Origin: MWCO01 sp964488865
Lineage (GTDB): Bacteria > Myxococcota_A > Polyangia > Polyangiales > Polyangiaceae
Assembly: GCA_964488865.1 (NCBI GenBank)
Contig: CAZAWR010000011.1
Coordinates: forward strand, 1 to 64,000
Direction: 5' to 3'
DNA: 64,000 nt
Part shown: piece by piece, positions 8,264-17,122 of the stretch
How positions within the stretch are numbered: position 1 is the first letter of the stretch
Layout: the number at the start of each line of letters is the position of its first letter
The notes under the pieces: generated by a model
The model's input: the letters and a program-made list of their open reading frames with translations, nothing else
What the model was told of the DNA's origin: nothing
The model's database searches: none
Position numbers and translations under genes: made by a program

Positions 8264-9318
8264 GCCTTTTCTCCCAAGCCGAGTCGCTCTCGCCGGTACA
8301 CGCCCTGGGTTATCCGTTCGCACCAGGCGCGATTCTCGAGGTACCACCGCAGCGTGCGACGCATTCCCTCTTCAAAGGACACCGCGGGCTTCCAGCCGAG
8401 CTCGCTCTCGATCCTGGTGGGGTCGATCGCGTAGCGGCGGTCGTGCCCGGGGCGGTCCGTGACGAAGCGGATGAGGTCGCGGTGGGGCGTGGGGCCAGGC
8501 CGCAGCTCGTCGAGCAACGCGCACACCGTCTCGACCATCTGCAGCGTGGTTCGTTCGTTGTGCGCGCCGACGTTGTACGTCTGCCCGGGCCGTCCGCGCT
8601 CCGCCACGGCCACGAGGGCGTCGCAGTGGTCGAGCACGTAGAGCCAGTCCCGGACGTTGTTGCCGTCGCCGTAGACGGGCAAGGGCTTGCCTTCGAGGGC
8701 GTTGAGCAGCACGAGGGGCACGAGCTTCTCGGGGAACTGGTAGGGTCCGAAGTTGTTCGAGCAGTTCGTGGTCAGGGTGGGCAAGCCGTAGGTGTGGAAG
8801 AACGCGCGGGCGAGGTGGTCGGCGCCCGCCTTGGTGGCAGCGTAAGGGGAGTTGGGCGCGTAGGCCGTGGCCTCCGAAAACAGTCCGTCGGGCCCGAGAG
8901 AGCCGAAGACCTCGTCGGTGGAGACGTGCAGCAACCGGAAGTCGGCGCGCGCCATGCCCTGCAGCCCGGCCCAGTACGCCCGTGCCGCGTCGAGCAGCTC
9001 GAACGTGCCGACGAAGTTCGTGCGGACGAAGGCCCGTGGCCCGTCGATCGATCGATCCACGTGGGTCTCCGCGGCGAGGTTGAACACCACGTCGGGGCGG
9101 TGCTCGAGCAACAGACGGTCGAGCAGCGCGCGGTCCGCGAGGTCGCCGTGCACGAAGCAGAACCGCTTGTCGTTCATCACGGACGCAAGGTTGTCCAGGT
9201 TGCCCGCGTACGTGAGCAGGTCGAGCACGACCACGCGGGCGTCGTCGCGCGAGAGCAGGCGATGGACGAGGTTGGCCCCGATGAATCCTGCCCCGCCGGT
9301 CACCAGGTATCGCGCCAT
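8260..9318 (-). CDS. rmlB: dTDP-glucose 4,6-dehydratase
   Basis: Second step of dTDP-deoxyhexose synthesis. 352-residue short-chain dehydrogenase/epimerase fold. The NAD-binding GGAGFIG motif is at residues 8-14, the STDEVFG segment carries the catalytic Thr-Asp-Glu, and the Tyr-Lys pair is in SPYAATKAG. The C-terminal sugar-nucleotide domain ends with the RPGHDRRYAID motif. First gene of the three-gene minus-strand operon. TGAGGAA serves as ribosome binding site, and a CTAG at 9343-9346 may belong to its promoter. Confidence 0.95.
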   Translation of the reverse strand: MARYLVTGGAGFIGANLVHRLLSRDDARVVVLDLLTYAGNLDNLASVMNDKRFCFVHGDLADRALLDRLLLEHRPDVVFNLAAETHVDRSIDGPRAFVRTNFVGTFELLDAARAYWAGLQGMARADFRLLHVSTDEVFGSLGPDGLFSEATAYAPNSPYAATKAGADHLARAFFHTYGLPTLTTNCSNNFGPYQFPEKLVPLVLLNALEGKPLPVYGDGNNVRDWLYVLDHCDALVAVAERGRPGQTYNVGAHNERTTLQMVETVCALLDELRPGPTPHRDLIRFVTDRPGHDRRYAIDPTRIESELGWKPAVSFEEGMRRTLRWYLENRAWCERITQGVYRRERLGLGEKA

Positions 9319-9420
9319 GTCGTGTTCCTCAGGGTGTGTACCCTAGCGCAAGGCGTGGAACGAAGGATAGACGCGGCGCGGCGCTGAAGGCTGCAGACAA
9401 AGGCAGCCCGAGCCCGGAGA

Positions 9421-9474
9421 ACCACAGAAGACGCAGAAGCCACAGAAGGGGTGGGGGTTGGTGCGGAGGTTGGC
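9421..9474 (+). repeat. Copy of dispersed ACCACAGAGG-type repeat
   Basis: The segment starting ACCACAGAAGACGCAGAAGC matches 58030-58076 (ACCACAGAGGACGCAGAGGG) over about 55 bases, including the shared downstream GTGCGGAGGT, with small gaps. The periodic CAGAAG/CAGAGG core is the hallmark. See the element at 57996-58186. Confidence 0.7.
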
Positions 9475-9546
9475 AGGGGGGTGGAGCCCGAACGCGAGCC
9501 TGGGTCGGTACAAATCCGCCGACGTAGCGCGACACCGTACCGCGAT

Positions 9547-9566
9547 AAGCCCGCCCTGGCGGGCTT
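9547..9566. terminator. GC-rich hairpin, possible terminator
   Basis: AAGCCCGCC and GGCGGGCTT form a perfect 9-bp inverted repeat with a 2-base centre. Only three T residues follow on the plus strand and no U-tract follows in the korC direction, so factor-independent termination is uncertain. Confidence 0.4.
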
Positions 9567-9578
9567 TCCCCGAAGTTG

Positions 9579-9598
9579 CCGTGGGCTTCAGCCCGCGG
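9579..9598. repeat. REP-like palindrome
   Basis: CCGTGGGC-TTCA-GCCCGCGG, an 8-bp stem with one G-T wobble and a TTCA loop, followed by GAAGGGA. A related palindrome followed by GAAGGGA occurs at 58215-58230, so the two probably belong to one intergenic family. Confidence 0.5.
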
Positions 9599-9625
9599 AA
9601 GGGATGCTGGGTGATCCTGTGTAGA

Positions 9626-10171
9626 TCAGGGAGCGAGCTTCTCGCCCCACTCGTAGCCGCGGTCGAAGGCCTTGAGGTTCAGATCCGTCGTGCCCCGGGG
9701 CACGGAATCCTCGACCGCTTTGCGCATGGCGTCGACGCCAATCACCTTGGTGATCGACGTGAAGAACCCGACCATCACGATGTTGAGGATCATGCGACGG
9801 CCCAGTTCCTCGGCGATGCGGGTCGCGGGCACGCCATAGACTTTGGCGCCGTTGGGTACGGGGTCGGCTTTGACCATGTCCTGCTCGACGAGTAGCAGGC
9901 CGCCCTTCGCGATTTGGGGCGAGAATTTGTTGTACGCGTCTTGCGACATGCTCACGAGCACTTGCGGCCGCGTCACGTAGGGATAGAGGATCTTGCCATC
10001 GGACACGACGACCTGGGCCGAGCAGGCGCTGCCGCGCGCTTCGGGGCCGAAGGCCTGCGTGAGGGTGGCTTCCTTGTTGTCGAAGAGCGAGGCTGCTTTG
10101 CCCGTGATGATGCCGGCGAGGATGACGCCTTGCCCGCCCAGGCCGCCGAACTTGATCTCCGTGGTCGTCAT
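9626..10171 (-). CDS. korC: 2-oxoacid:ferredoxin oxidoreductase, gamma subunit
   Basis: 181 residues, whole-length gamma domain. It begins with the FGGLGGQGVILAG motif and continues with the EARGSACSAQVVVSD segment typical of gamma subunits. It is the last gene of korDABC. Its ATG overlaps the korB stop by 4 bases, so the two are translationally coupled. The complex oxidises a 2-oxoacid, most likely 2-oxoglutarate, with CoA and passes electrons to ferredoxin. The exact substrate cannot be fixed from sequence alone. Confidence 0.9.
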   Translation of the reverse strand: MTTTEIKFGGLGGQGVILAGIITGKAASLFDNKEATLTQAFGPEARGSACSAQVVVSDGKILYPYVTRPQVLVSMSQDAYNKFSPQIAKGGLLLVEQDMVKADPVPNGAKVYGVPATRIAEELGRRMILNIVMVGFFTSITKVIGVDAMRKAVEDSVPRGTTDLNLKAFDRGYEWGEKLAP

Positions 10172-11055
10172 GTTCCTTCTCCCTTCGCCTGCGGCGGTAC
10201 GTAGTTCTCGGGGCAGGGCACGTACCTGGGCCCCAGCACTTCCTTGTACCGAGCGTTCATGGCATCGGCCAGGGTCGGACGCTCACGGTCGACGAAGGTT
10301 CCGACCGTGATTTCGCTCTGGAAGTCAATGCGCAGGTCTCGCGTGTCGGCGCCGTTCTTCTTGACCGACTTGTCCTGGTAGAACTTCATCGCGTCGAGCC
10401 CGTCGCCCAGGCGGTTGCGCCGCTGGTAGAGCGTGGGGCAGGGGGAGATGACCTCGATGAAGCGGAAGCCGCGCTTCTTCATGGCGTCTCGCATGGACTT
10501 GGTGAGCTCGCGAACGTGGAAGGTAGTCCAGCGGGCGACGTAGACGGCGCCGCAGGAGTCGGCGAGGTACGGGAGGTTGAAGGGCTCCTCGAACTGGCCG
10601 TAGGGTGCCGTGGTGAACTTGGCCCCGCCGGGGGAGGTGGGGCTGACCTGTCCGCCGGTCATGCCGTAGGTGAAGTTGTTGACGCACACCACGAGGACGT
10701 CGAGGTTGCGCCGCGCCGCGTGGATGAAGTGGTTGCCGCCGATGGCGATGAGGTCGCCCTCGCCGGAGTAGACGATGACGTTGAGCTCGGGGTTGCCGAG
10801 CTTCAGGCCGGTGGCGAAGGCGAGCGCGCGGCCATGGGTGGTGTGGAACGAGTCCACGGCCATGTAGCCGGATACGCGGCCCGTGCAGCCGATGCCCGAG
10901 ACGACCGCGGTCTTCTTCAGGTCCGCCTTGGCCTGGGTGAGCGCACGCGCGAAGCAGTTGACGCTGGTGCCGATGCCGCATCCGGGACACCAGATGCTGG
11001 GCATGCGGTCCATGCGAAGGTACGGATTGACGGGGTTGATGGCAGTTTCTGTCAT
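10168..11055 (-). CDS. korB: 2-oxoacid:ferredoxin oxidoreductase, beta subunit
   Basis: 295 residues. The TPP- and Fe-S-binding subunit: WCPGCGIGT near residue 22, SGIGCTGR near 53, and the TPP/Mg motif GEGDLIAIGGNHFIHAARRN in the middle. The ATG at 11055 follows the korA stop by 16 bases; the frame is open further upstream but that is korA sequence. Subunit order and sizes match the KorA/KorB type with separate ferredoxin and gamma subunits. Confidence 0.92.
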   Translation of the reverse strand: MTETAINPVNPYLRMDRMPSIWCPGCGIGTSVNCFARALTQAKADLKKTAVVSGIGCTGRVSGYMAVDSFHTTHGRALAFATGLKLGNPELNVIVYSGEGDLIAIGGNHFIHAARRNLDVLVVCVNNFTYGMTGGQVSPTSPGGAKFTTAPYGQFEEPFNLPYLADSCGAVYVARWTTFHVRELTKSMRDAMKKRGFRFIEVISPCPTLYQRRNRLGDGLDAMKFYQDKSVKKNGADTRDLRIDFQSEITVGTFVDRERPTLADAMNARYKEVLGPRYVPCPENYVPPQAKGEGT

Positions 11056-11071
11056 GGTCCGATCCTCCGCG

Positions 11072-12238
11072 TCAGTTCCCGCCGCGGGCGGCTTGGATGA
11101 TGGCCTTGGCGATGACCTCGGGCTCGTGCACCTCACCACCACCGTGAGGCACCAGCACCGTGCGCGTCATGCCCGCTACGCAACGCTCGAGCTCGAACAC
11201 CATCTGGCCGTAGTTGAGCTCCGGCATCACGAACGACTTGATCTTGGGCGCCAGCTCCTTGATCCGCTTCTCCGGGAACGGCCAGGCCACGATCAAACGC
11301 ATCATGCCGACCTTGATCCCCTTCTCGCGCGCGATCTCCACCCCGCGCTGCGCCACGCGCGACGTGATCCCGTACGAGACCACCACGATCTCGGCGCCCT
11401 CGGTCTCGCGCTCCTCCCACTCGCAGATCTTGTCCGCGTTCAAGCGGATCTTGTCCACGAGCCGGTGGATGAGCTTCTCCTGCGCGTGATGGTTCATCAC
11501 CGGGTACCCACGCTCGTCGTGAGTCAACCCCGTCACGAACAGGTTGTGGCCGTCGCCCGCCTTCGCCATCTCAGGCACCCACCCGTCACCCGGGTCGAAG
11601 GGCTTGTACTCGCCCGGCTGCTTCTTGGTGAAGTTGCGCTCCACCACCTCGATGTCCTCCGCCTTCGGAATCACGACGCGCTCGGTCATGTGACCCACGC
11701 ACTCGTCCATCATCAGCATGACGGGGACGCGCCAGGTCTCGGCGAGGTTGAAGGCCTTCACCGCGTAGTCGAAGCACTCCTGCGGGGACTGCGGGCACAG
11801 CGCGATGATCTCGTAGTCGCCGTGGGACCCCCACCGCGCCTGCATCATGTCCGCCTGCCCGGGCAACGTGGGAAGACCCGTCGAGGGCCCACCGCGCTGC
11901 ACGTTGATGAATACGCAGGGGCACTCGGTGATGGCCGCAAGGCCCACGTGCTCCATCATGAGCGAGAAACCGGGGCCCGACGTCACCGTCATGGCCTTCT
12001 TTCCGGCCCACACGCCGCCCTGCAGCGTGATCGAAGCGGCGATCTCGTCTTCCATCTGAATGAACACGCCCCCCATGGTGGGGAAGCGCTGGGCAATGCG
12101 CTCGACGACTTCCGTCGAGGGCGTGATGGGGTAACCCGCGACGAAGCGACAGCCTGCTGCCAGGGCCCCTTCACATGCCGCATGGTTTCCGTCCAAGTAA
12201 TGCTGACCCGTCAACACTCCACGTGGGTCTGCTCCCAT
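11072..12238 (-). CDS. korA: 2-oxoacid:ferredoxin oxidoreductase, alpha subunit
   Basis: 388 residues from the ATG at 12238; a GTG three codons earlier (12247) is an alternative. The pyrimidine-binding domain begins GYPITPSTEVVERIAQ and continues with QMEDEIAAS and SGPGFSLM, all standard for the alpha subunit. A C-terminal transketolase-like domain ends with the VPHGGGEVHEPEVI segment. With korB it forms the catalytic core. It lies 43 bases after korD in the same minus-strand operon. Confidence 0.92.
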   Translation of the reverse strand: MGADPRGVLTGQHYLDGNHAACEGALAAGCRFVAGYPITPSTEVVERIAQRFPTMGGVFIQMEDEIAASITLQGGVWAGKKAMTVTSGPGFSLMMEHVGLAAITECPCVFINVQRGGPSTGLPTLPGQADMMQARWGSHGDYEIIALCPQSPQECFDYAVKAFNLAETWRVPVMLMMDECVGHMTERVVIPKAEDIEVVERNFTKKQPGEYKPFDPGDGWVPEMAKAGDGHNLFVTGLTHDERGYPVMNHHAQEKLIHRLVDKIRLNADKICEWEERETEGAEIVVVSYGITSRVAQRGVEIAREKGIKVGMMRLIVAWPFPEKRIKELAPKIKSFVMPELNYGQMVFELERCVAGMTRTVLVPHGGGEVHEPEVIAKAIIQAARGGN

Positions 12239-12281
12239 GGCGACCACCTCCGTATTGAAACGAACCTTACGAACGACTGCC

Positions 12282-12539
12282 TCACGCCGACTTCTTCACA
12301 ATCTTTCCGAAGATTGCGAAGTCCGGACAGTACAGGCCACACAGGTCGCAGCCCGTGCAGTCCTCCTCGCGCGCCAGCACCGGCGGGTGATACCCCTTCT
12401 TGTTGAAGCCAGCGTCCAGATCGAGCGCGTGGGTAGGACAGAACTCCACGCAGAAGCCGCACCCCTTGCAGCGCTCCACTTCCACGAACACTGTCCCTTG
12501 CACCTTCTTGGGCTTTTTCGCCCCTCCGGCGTCAGACAT
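12282..12539 (-). CDS. korD: Ferredoxin-type delta subunit, two [4Fe-4S] clusters
   Basis: 85 residues with two classical cluster motifs, CKGCGFCVEFCP and CTGCDLCGLYCPD, which bind two 4Fe-4S clusters. As first gene of korDABC it is the electron-transfer subunit. GGGAGAAG lies upstream of the ATG as ribosome binding site. The operon is divergent from the two-component system at 13005. Confidence 0.92.
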   Translation of the reverse strand: MSDAGGAKKPKKVQGTVFVEVERCKGCGFCVEFCPTHALDLDAGFNKKGYHPPVLAREEDCTGCDLCGLYCPDFAIFGKIVKKSA

Positions 12540-13004
12540 CTTTCTTCTCCCTGTCTCCCGCGTCTTGCGGGCTGGTCACGCGCAACCGTCGGACCTGTGA
12601 ACCCACGGGTCGACGTCTCCCAAAGCGGACGCTGCATCCTCACCAAGAATTGATCCGTCCACAGGACCTATTTGTGCCAGGCGAGCGGCACTTCAACCTC
12701 ACGCCAGAACTGCGCATGCGAAATAGAACGTGATTGTGGCCCCGTCAACGCTCCGTGCTCTGCCCCAATCGTGAGATTCGTGACCGGCAGCGATGTTCCT
12801 TACCGTCACCTGTCCGTTCCCCCCGCTCCCCCCGCTGCCCGGGCCTTCCTGTGTCGCCCGCATTCGTGAAACGTTCGCGAAAACCACCCAAGCGCGACCG
12901 CGTGACGGGTCGACGGGACCGCATCCCCTCAGGCCCCCGCGCCTCGCCGGGTGGCTCGGGCTCGTGCTCCCCACCGCATTTGTGCTTTAGTTCCTTCACC
13001 CACC
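12540..13004. other. Divergent intergenic region, no gene seen
   Basis: 465 bases between the korD start (minus) and the response regulator start (plus). It must hold both promoters. I found no convincing palindrome, RNA or conserved ORF; open frames on both strands are Arg/Pro-rich and look like shadows. Confidence 0.5.
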
Positions 13005-13718
13005 ATGGCCAGCGTTCTCATCGTCGAAGACGAGCCCGCCATCGCCGAATCCCTCTCCTTCGCCCTGCGACGCGACGGGTTCACGGTCGATACCGCCAGC
13101 TGTCTCGCTCACGTCAACGGCAAGCTCGAGAACGTCGACCTCGTCCTGCTCGACCTCATGCTTCCGGACGGCAGCGGCTTCGACCTCATCGTCCAGATCA
13201 GGCGCCATGCCCTGCGGCCCGCGATCATCGTCCTGTCCAGCCGCGACGAGGAAGCCGACCGCGTCGCCGCCCTCGAGTCCGGCGCGGACGATTACGTCAC
13301 CAAGCCCTTCTCCCCGCGAGAGGTCGTGGCTCGCGTACGCGCCGTGCTGCGCCGCGCTCAGCCCGCTTCCGACCCGCAGGAAGCCGTCGCCCAGACCTTG
13401 CCCTCCGCCCTCGCCGTCCAGGTGGACGGCGCCTCTCGTCGTGCCACCGTGCATGGCACTGTGCTCGAGCTCACCCGCGTGGAGTTCGACCTGCTCGCCT
13501 GCCTGGTCGAGGAGCCCGGCCGCGTCTACACGCGCTCGCAGCTCATCGACAAGGTGTGGGGCGACGGGTTCGCCATCACGGATCGCACGGTGGACTCCCA
13601 CGTCAAGGGGCTGCGCAAGAAGGTAGCGGAGGCGGGCGGAGACCCCAACCTCGTGGAGACGGTGCGCGGCGTGGGCTACCGCATTGCCCTCGGTCCGCCC
13701 CTCCAGGGCGAGCCGTGA
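13005..13718 (+). CDS. OmpR/PhoB-family response regulator
   Basis: 237 residues. The receiver domain opens ASVLIVEDEPAIAES, with the phosphoacceptor Asp in LVLLDLMLPDGSG and Lys in DDYVTKPF. The C-terminal winged helix has the SHVKGLRKKV recognition region and VRGVGYRI. The ATG at 13005 directly precedes the fold. Its stop overlaps the GTG of the kinase gene (GTGA at 13715), so the pair is coupled and should form one phosphorelay. Confidence 0.92.
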   Translation: MASVLIVEDEPAIAESLSFALRRDGFTVDTASCLAHVNGKLENVDLVLLDLMLPDGSGFDLIVQIRRHALRPAIIVLSSRDEEADRVAALESGADDYVTKPFSPREVVARVRAVLRRAQPASDPQEAVAQTLPSALAVQVDGASRRATVHGTVLELTRVEFDLLACLVEEPGRVYTRSQLIDKVWGDGFAITDRTVDSHVKGLRKKVAEAGGDPNLVETVRGVGYRIALGPPLQGEP

Positions 13719-15097
13719 TTCGCTTCCTCTTCGTCTTCACTGGGTCCATCGGGTTGATCCTCCTGATGGCGTTCGTCGCGGCTCGCCTCGCTCGTGTGCG
13801 CACCGAAGGCATCTCCGTCCGACTCCAGATCTTCATCGCCCTTGCTTTCATCGTGGGCGCCTTCGCCTCCGGGCTCGGCTTGCTCGTGCTCGATCGCATC
13901 GAAGCACGCGCCACCCGCGTGGCCCGCGAAGCGGCCAACGACGAGGCCGCCGCCATCGCCACCTTCGTGGCAGGACAGATCGATGCCACCGGCGCCTCCC
14001 TGCAGAGCATCGTCGACGTACTCGAGTACGAGCGGGCTCGCGGCAGCACGCCGCGTTCGCGCCTCGCCCTGTACGATGCGTCGGGGCGCGAGCTGTTCAT
14101 CGACGGGCCTCGTCCCGATCAGCCCGGCACCGTGGCGGTGCGTGCGCCCATTCGCACGCGTCACGGCGTGACCGGGCACGTGCAGGTGGTGAAGGAGACG
14201 GTCATCATGCGCCGCCTGCTGGCGGACTTCGCGCCGACGGTGCTGCTCATCAGCGCGATCCTGGGAGCGGCGGCAGCGCTCGCGGCGGCCCTCATCGGAA
14301 GGGCCATCGCTGCTCCCATCGAGTCGCTGACCTACTTCGCGGAACGCGTGAGCGAAGGGGACCGCGCCGTCACGCCCCCCGTTCCTCACGGCCTGGAGGT
14401 CAAGCGCCTCACCAAGGCCATCGACAAGATGCGTCGCGAGCTCGACGGGTTGCCGTACGTGGAGAGCTTCGCCGCGGACCTGTCCCACGAGCTCAAGAAC
14501 CCGGTGGCGGCGATCAGGGCGTCGGCCGAGGTCCTCGACGACGGGGCGCTCGCGGAGCCTGAGGAAGCGGCGCGGTTCGTCAAGCGCATCCGCGAGGCGA
14601 CCGGCCGGATCGAGGCCATCTTGTCCGAGCTGCTGTCTCTTGCGCGCATCGAGTCCCGAGGCGTGGAGAACCCCGATTCGGTCGAGCTGCACGCGGTCGT
14701 GCGCTCCATCATCGAGTCCCACGCGTCGCGAGGCAAGGTGGAGCTCGAGGAGGCGCCGGTCCCGCTTCGCGTCCACGGCGACAGCAGGTGGCTGACGCGC
14801 GCGATCGACAACCTCGTCAACAACGCGCTCACGCATGGTGACGGCTCTCGACCGCCGCGCGTGACGCTCCGCTCCGCAGGGACGGACGCCATCGTCTCGG
14901 TGTCCAGCCCGGGAGCGATCCCACCGCACGTTCGCAAGCGGCTGTTCCGACGGTTCGTCACATCGCGCGGGGACAAGGGGGGCACGGGGCTGGGGCTGCC
15001 GATCGTGCGGGCCGTCGCGGAGGCCCACCGTGGCAAGGTGGAGGTCGATCACCGGGACACCGAGGTCACGTTCCACCTCATCCTCCCGAAGGGGTGA
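13715..15097 (+). CDS. Membrane sensor histidine kinase
   Basis: 460 residues from the GTG at 13715. Hydrophobic segments lie at about 5-24, 38-58 and 173-197. The extracytoplasmic part (about 60-170) is followed by a HAMP-like linker, a HisKA domain with His258 in DLSHELKNP, and a HATPase domain with the N box NLVNNALTH and the G2 box GTGLGLPIV. The G1 box is altered: SSPGAIP replaces the usual DNGPGIP, similar to but not the same as the N-box variants of CusS-like kinases. Its partner is the upstream regulator. The signal sensed is unknown. Confidence 0.9.
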   Translation: MIRFLFVFTGSIGLILLMAFVAARLARVRTEGISVRLQIFIALAFIVGAFASGLGLLVLDRIEARATRVAREAANDEAAAIATFVAGQIDATGASLQSIVDVLEYERARGSTPRSRLALYDASGRELFIDGPRPDQPGTVAVRAPIRTRHGVTGHVQVVKETVIMRRLLADFAPTVLLISAILGAAAALAAALIGRAIAAPIESLTYFAERVSEGDRAVTPPVPHGLEVKRLTKAIDKMRRELDGLPYVESFAADLSHELKNPVAAIRASAEVLDDGALAEPEEAARFVKRIREATGRIEAILSELLSLARIESRGVENPDSVELHAVVRSIIESHASRGKVELEEAPVPLRVHGDSRWLTRAIDNLVNNALTHGDGSRPPRVTLRSAGTDAIVSVSSPGAIPPHVRKRLFRRFVTSRGDKGGTGLGLPIVRAVAEAHRGKVEVDHRDTEVTFHLILPKG

Positions 15098-15153
15098 GGG
15101 GCCGCTGTCGACCCGAAAAGCCTGTTGCCTTTCTGGCCTTCGCCCTTTGCTCT

Positions 15154-15175
15154 TTGCCCTCTGCGCTTCCGTGGT
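15154..15175 (-). repeat. Degenerate copy of dispersed repeat
   Basis: The minus strand reads ACCACGGAAGCGCAGAGG followed by GCAA, close to the ACCACAGAGGACGCAGAGG core at 58030 and 9421. It lies just upstream of the TPR gene. Confidence 0.4.
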
Positions 15176-15208
15176 AGACTTCGGCCGTTCGTCAGGAGGA
15201 ACTTCATC

Positions 15209-15817
15209 ATGCGATACGGCTGGCCTGGCTTGGTCGCGTTCGGGCTGATCTTGAGTGCATCGTCTCTTTGCTTCGCCGATGAGGCGGAAGGTGCCAAAGG
15301 GTCGAAGTCCGCGACCACCAAGCGTACGGACCCGAAAGGGATCACGGGGATCAGTCCCTTCATGGAGCTGATCGCCAAGGGAAGCGCTTCCTACGTGGCG
15401 CGGGACTTCGCCACCGCCGTCACCACCTTCCAGGAAGCCATCCAGAAGTCCCCCAACCGAGCCCTCGGGCACTACATGCTCGGCCAGGCCTTCCTGGCCG
15501 ACAAGAAGCCCGACGAGGCCGACGGCGCCTGGCAGACCGCCTTGCGGTACGCCGAGAAGGACCCGGTCTTGCGCGCCAAGACGCTCTTCGTCATCGCGGA
15601 CTTGCGCGAGCAGCAGCAACGATGGGACGACGCGCTCACCGCGTGGAAGGCCTACGCTGACTATGTCGCGTCGGAAGCGAACGCCAAGGGGTATCCCGCG
15701 ACCCCGACCGATCGCACCCGCGTGGTCGAGAAGCGCAAGGAGCTGGAAACGAAGTACGCCAAGGTCAAGGAGCGGATCGCACAACGGGAGCAGGACGCCG
15801 CGGCGAAGGCCAAGTAG
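15209..15817 (+). CDS. Secreted TPR-repeat protein
   Basis: 202 residues from the ATG at 15209, preceded by CAGGAGGA at good spacing. A signal peptide (about 1-25, ending near CFADE) precedes a TPR-like region at about 55-150 (FATAVTTFQEAIQKSPN, then ALGHYMLGQAFLADKKP). The C-terminus is a Lys/Glu/Arg-rich helix, probably coiled coil. It is followed 56 bases later by a PEGA-domain protein on the same strand; both are likely envelope proteins. No enzymatic motif is seen. Confidence 0.75.
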   Translation: MRYGWPGLVAFGLILSASSLCFADEAEGAKGSKSATTKRTDPKGITGISPFMELIAKGSASYVARDFATAVTTFQEAIQKSPNRALGHYMLGQAFLADKKPDEADGAWQTALRYAEKDPVLRAKTLFVIADLREQQQRWDDALTAWKAYADYVASEANAKGYPATPTDRTRVVEKRKELETKYAKVKERIAQREQDAAAKAK

Positions 15818-15873
15818 GCGCCATCGTGCACGAGATTCTGCGTCCAACGAGCAACTCGCAGCGGAGGCATCGG

Positions 15874-17031
15874 ATGCGTCGTGGTCTGGCTGGTTTGATG
15901 GTTCTCGGCTCGTTCGCCATCCTGGCGAACGCAACCCCTTGCTTCGCGGACCCACCCGGTCCCAACGCCCTCCCGATCCATGTCGTTCGGATCAAGACGG
16001 AGGACTCGGACCTGCAGGCCGATGCGCTGACCACGGCCCTGCGTGCGGAGGTGCGCAACCTGACCGGCTGGTCCCTCGGCGAAGGCGATTCCTCCCTCGA
16101 AGTGATCACCCTCGCCCTGCGCTGCCCTTGGCCCCCCGATGCCGCCTGCGAGATGCGTATCGCCGACGAGATCAAGGCCGACCGCTACATCTGGGGCACC
16201 ATCGACGAGAAGGGCGGGAAGTCCGTCGGTACCCTGCACCTTTGGCAGCGCGACCAGGGACAGACCAAGGTCGAGCTCTCCTATGCCGCGAACCTCACCG
16301 AGGCCAACGACGAGACCCTGCGCGGCATCGTGCGCGAGTCCCTCGCCACCCTGACCGGCGGCCCCCCCAAGGGCTCCGTCGAGGTCAAGGCCGATGACGT
16401 CAACGGGCAGATCTTCGTCGATGGCAAGCCCGCCGGTTCCATCCGCGACGGCAAGGCTACGATCTTCGTCCCGGCCGGAACGCACCGCATCGAGGTCCGC
16501 GCCCCAGGGTACGCCGACGTATCCGGCGATGTGACCGTTCGGCCGAGCGGCAGCGTGGCCTTGTCCCTCCACCCCGTACCCAAGGAAGAGGACGGGGAGT
16601 CCGGTCCTCCCCCCAACCTGCGGCGAATCGGTGCCTACGGGGCGCTCGTCGCAGGCGGCGCCCTCGCCGTCGGCGGCGTCTACTCCTCGCTCAAGGTCAA
16701 GAGCATCAGCAACGACGACGCGTTCGCCGCCTACCGGGAAGGCGTCGAAGGGGACGTGTGCGATGCGGCGAAGGACGGCCAGCGCTCCGGCGTTGCCGGG
16801 GCGGCTTCCCCCTCCGACGTAGAGGACAAGTGCTCGACGGCGGGCAAGTACGGCGTGCTGCAGTGGGTCTTCTACGGCCTGAGCGCGGTGTCCATCGGGG
16901 CCGGGACGTACCTGCTCGCCACCGAGGAGCCGGAAGAGAAGGGCAACGCCAGCCCCGGGACGGCGCGTCTTCAGCTTCTGCCGTCCGCTGCCCAGGGCGG
17001 CGCCGGACTGGACGTGCGGCTCGTCTTCTAG
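15874..17031 (+). CDS. PEGA-domain envelope protein
   Basis: 385 residues from the ATG at 15874 (GCGGAGG upstream). Signal peptide 1 to about 26. Residues about 30-160 form a domain reminiscent of a TolB/CsgG-like N-terminal fold, but I cannot assign it. A PEGA domain follows at about 170-235 (GQIFVDGKPAG, VPAGTHRIEVRAPGY). Two hydrophobic helices lie at about 255-275 and 335-355. PEGA domains are surface-layer or scaffold modules, common in myxobacteria. Function unknown. Confidence 0.75.
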   Translation: MRRGLAGLMVLGSFAILANATPCFADPPGPNALPIHVVRIKTEDSDLQADALTTALRAEVRNLTGWSLGEGDSSLEVITLALRCPWPPDAACEMRIADEIKADRYIWGTIDEKGGKSVGTLHLWQRDQGQTKVELSYAANLTEANDETLRGIVRESLATLTGGPPKGSVEVKADDVNGQIFVDGKPAGSIRDGKATIFVPAGTHRIEVRAPGYADVSGDVTVRPSGSVALSLHPVPKEEDGESGPPPNLRRIGAYGALVAGGALAVGGVYSSLKVKSISNDDAFAAYREGVEGDVCDAAKDGQRSGVAGAASPSDVEDKCSTAGKYGVLQWVFYGLSAVSIGAGTYLLATEEPEEKGNASPGTARLQLLPSAAQGGAGLDVRLVF

Positions 17032-17122
17032 CCATCCGCTCCCCGACCCCCATGCGGCCCTTGGTCATGCGACGAAGTTCGTCTTTGCCCTCTCGTGACG
17101 TCGGAGCGACAAGCAGGGTGAC

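Larger units (their letters stand above)
9319..9625. other. Intergenic region with repeats and two hairpins
   Basis: No credible gene. It lies between the korC stop and the rmlB start, both minus strand. It holds a copy of the dispersed ACCACAGAGG-type repeat (9421-9474), a perfect GC hairpin (9547-9566) and a REP-like palindrome (9579-9598). The part next to 9318 must contain the rmlB promoter. Confidence 0.75.

Noticed and set aside
12734..13714. Upstream open extension of the histidine kinase frame
   Set aside because: It overlaps the full response regulator gene; the GTG at 13715 with GTGA coupling fits better.
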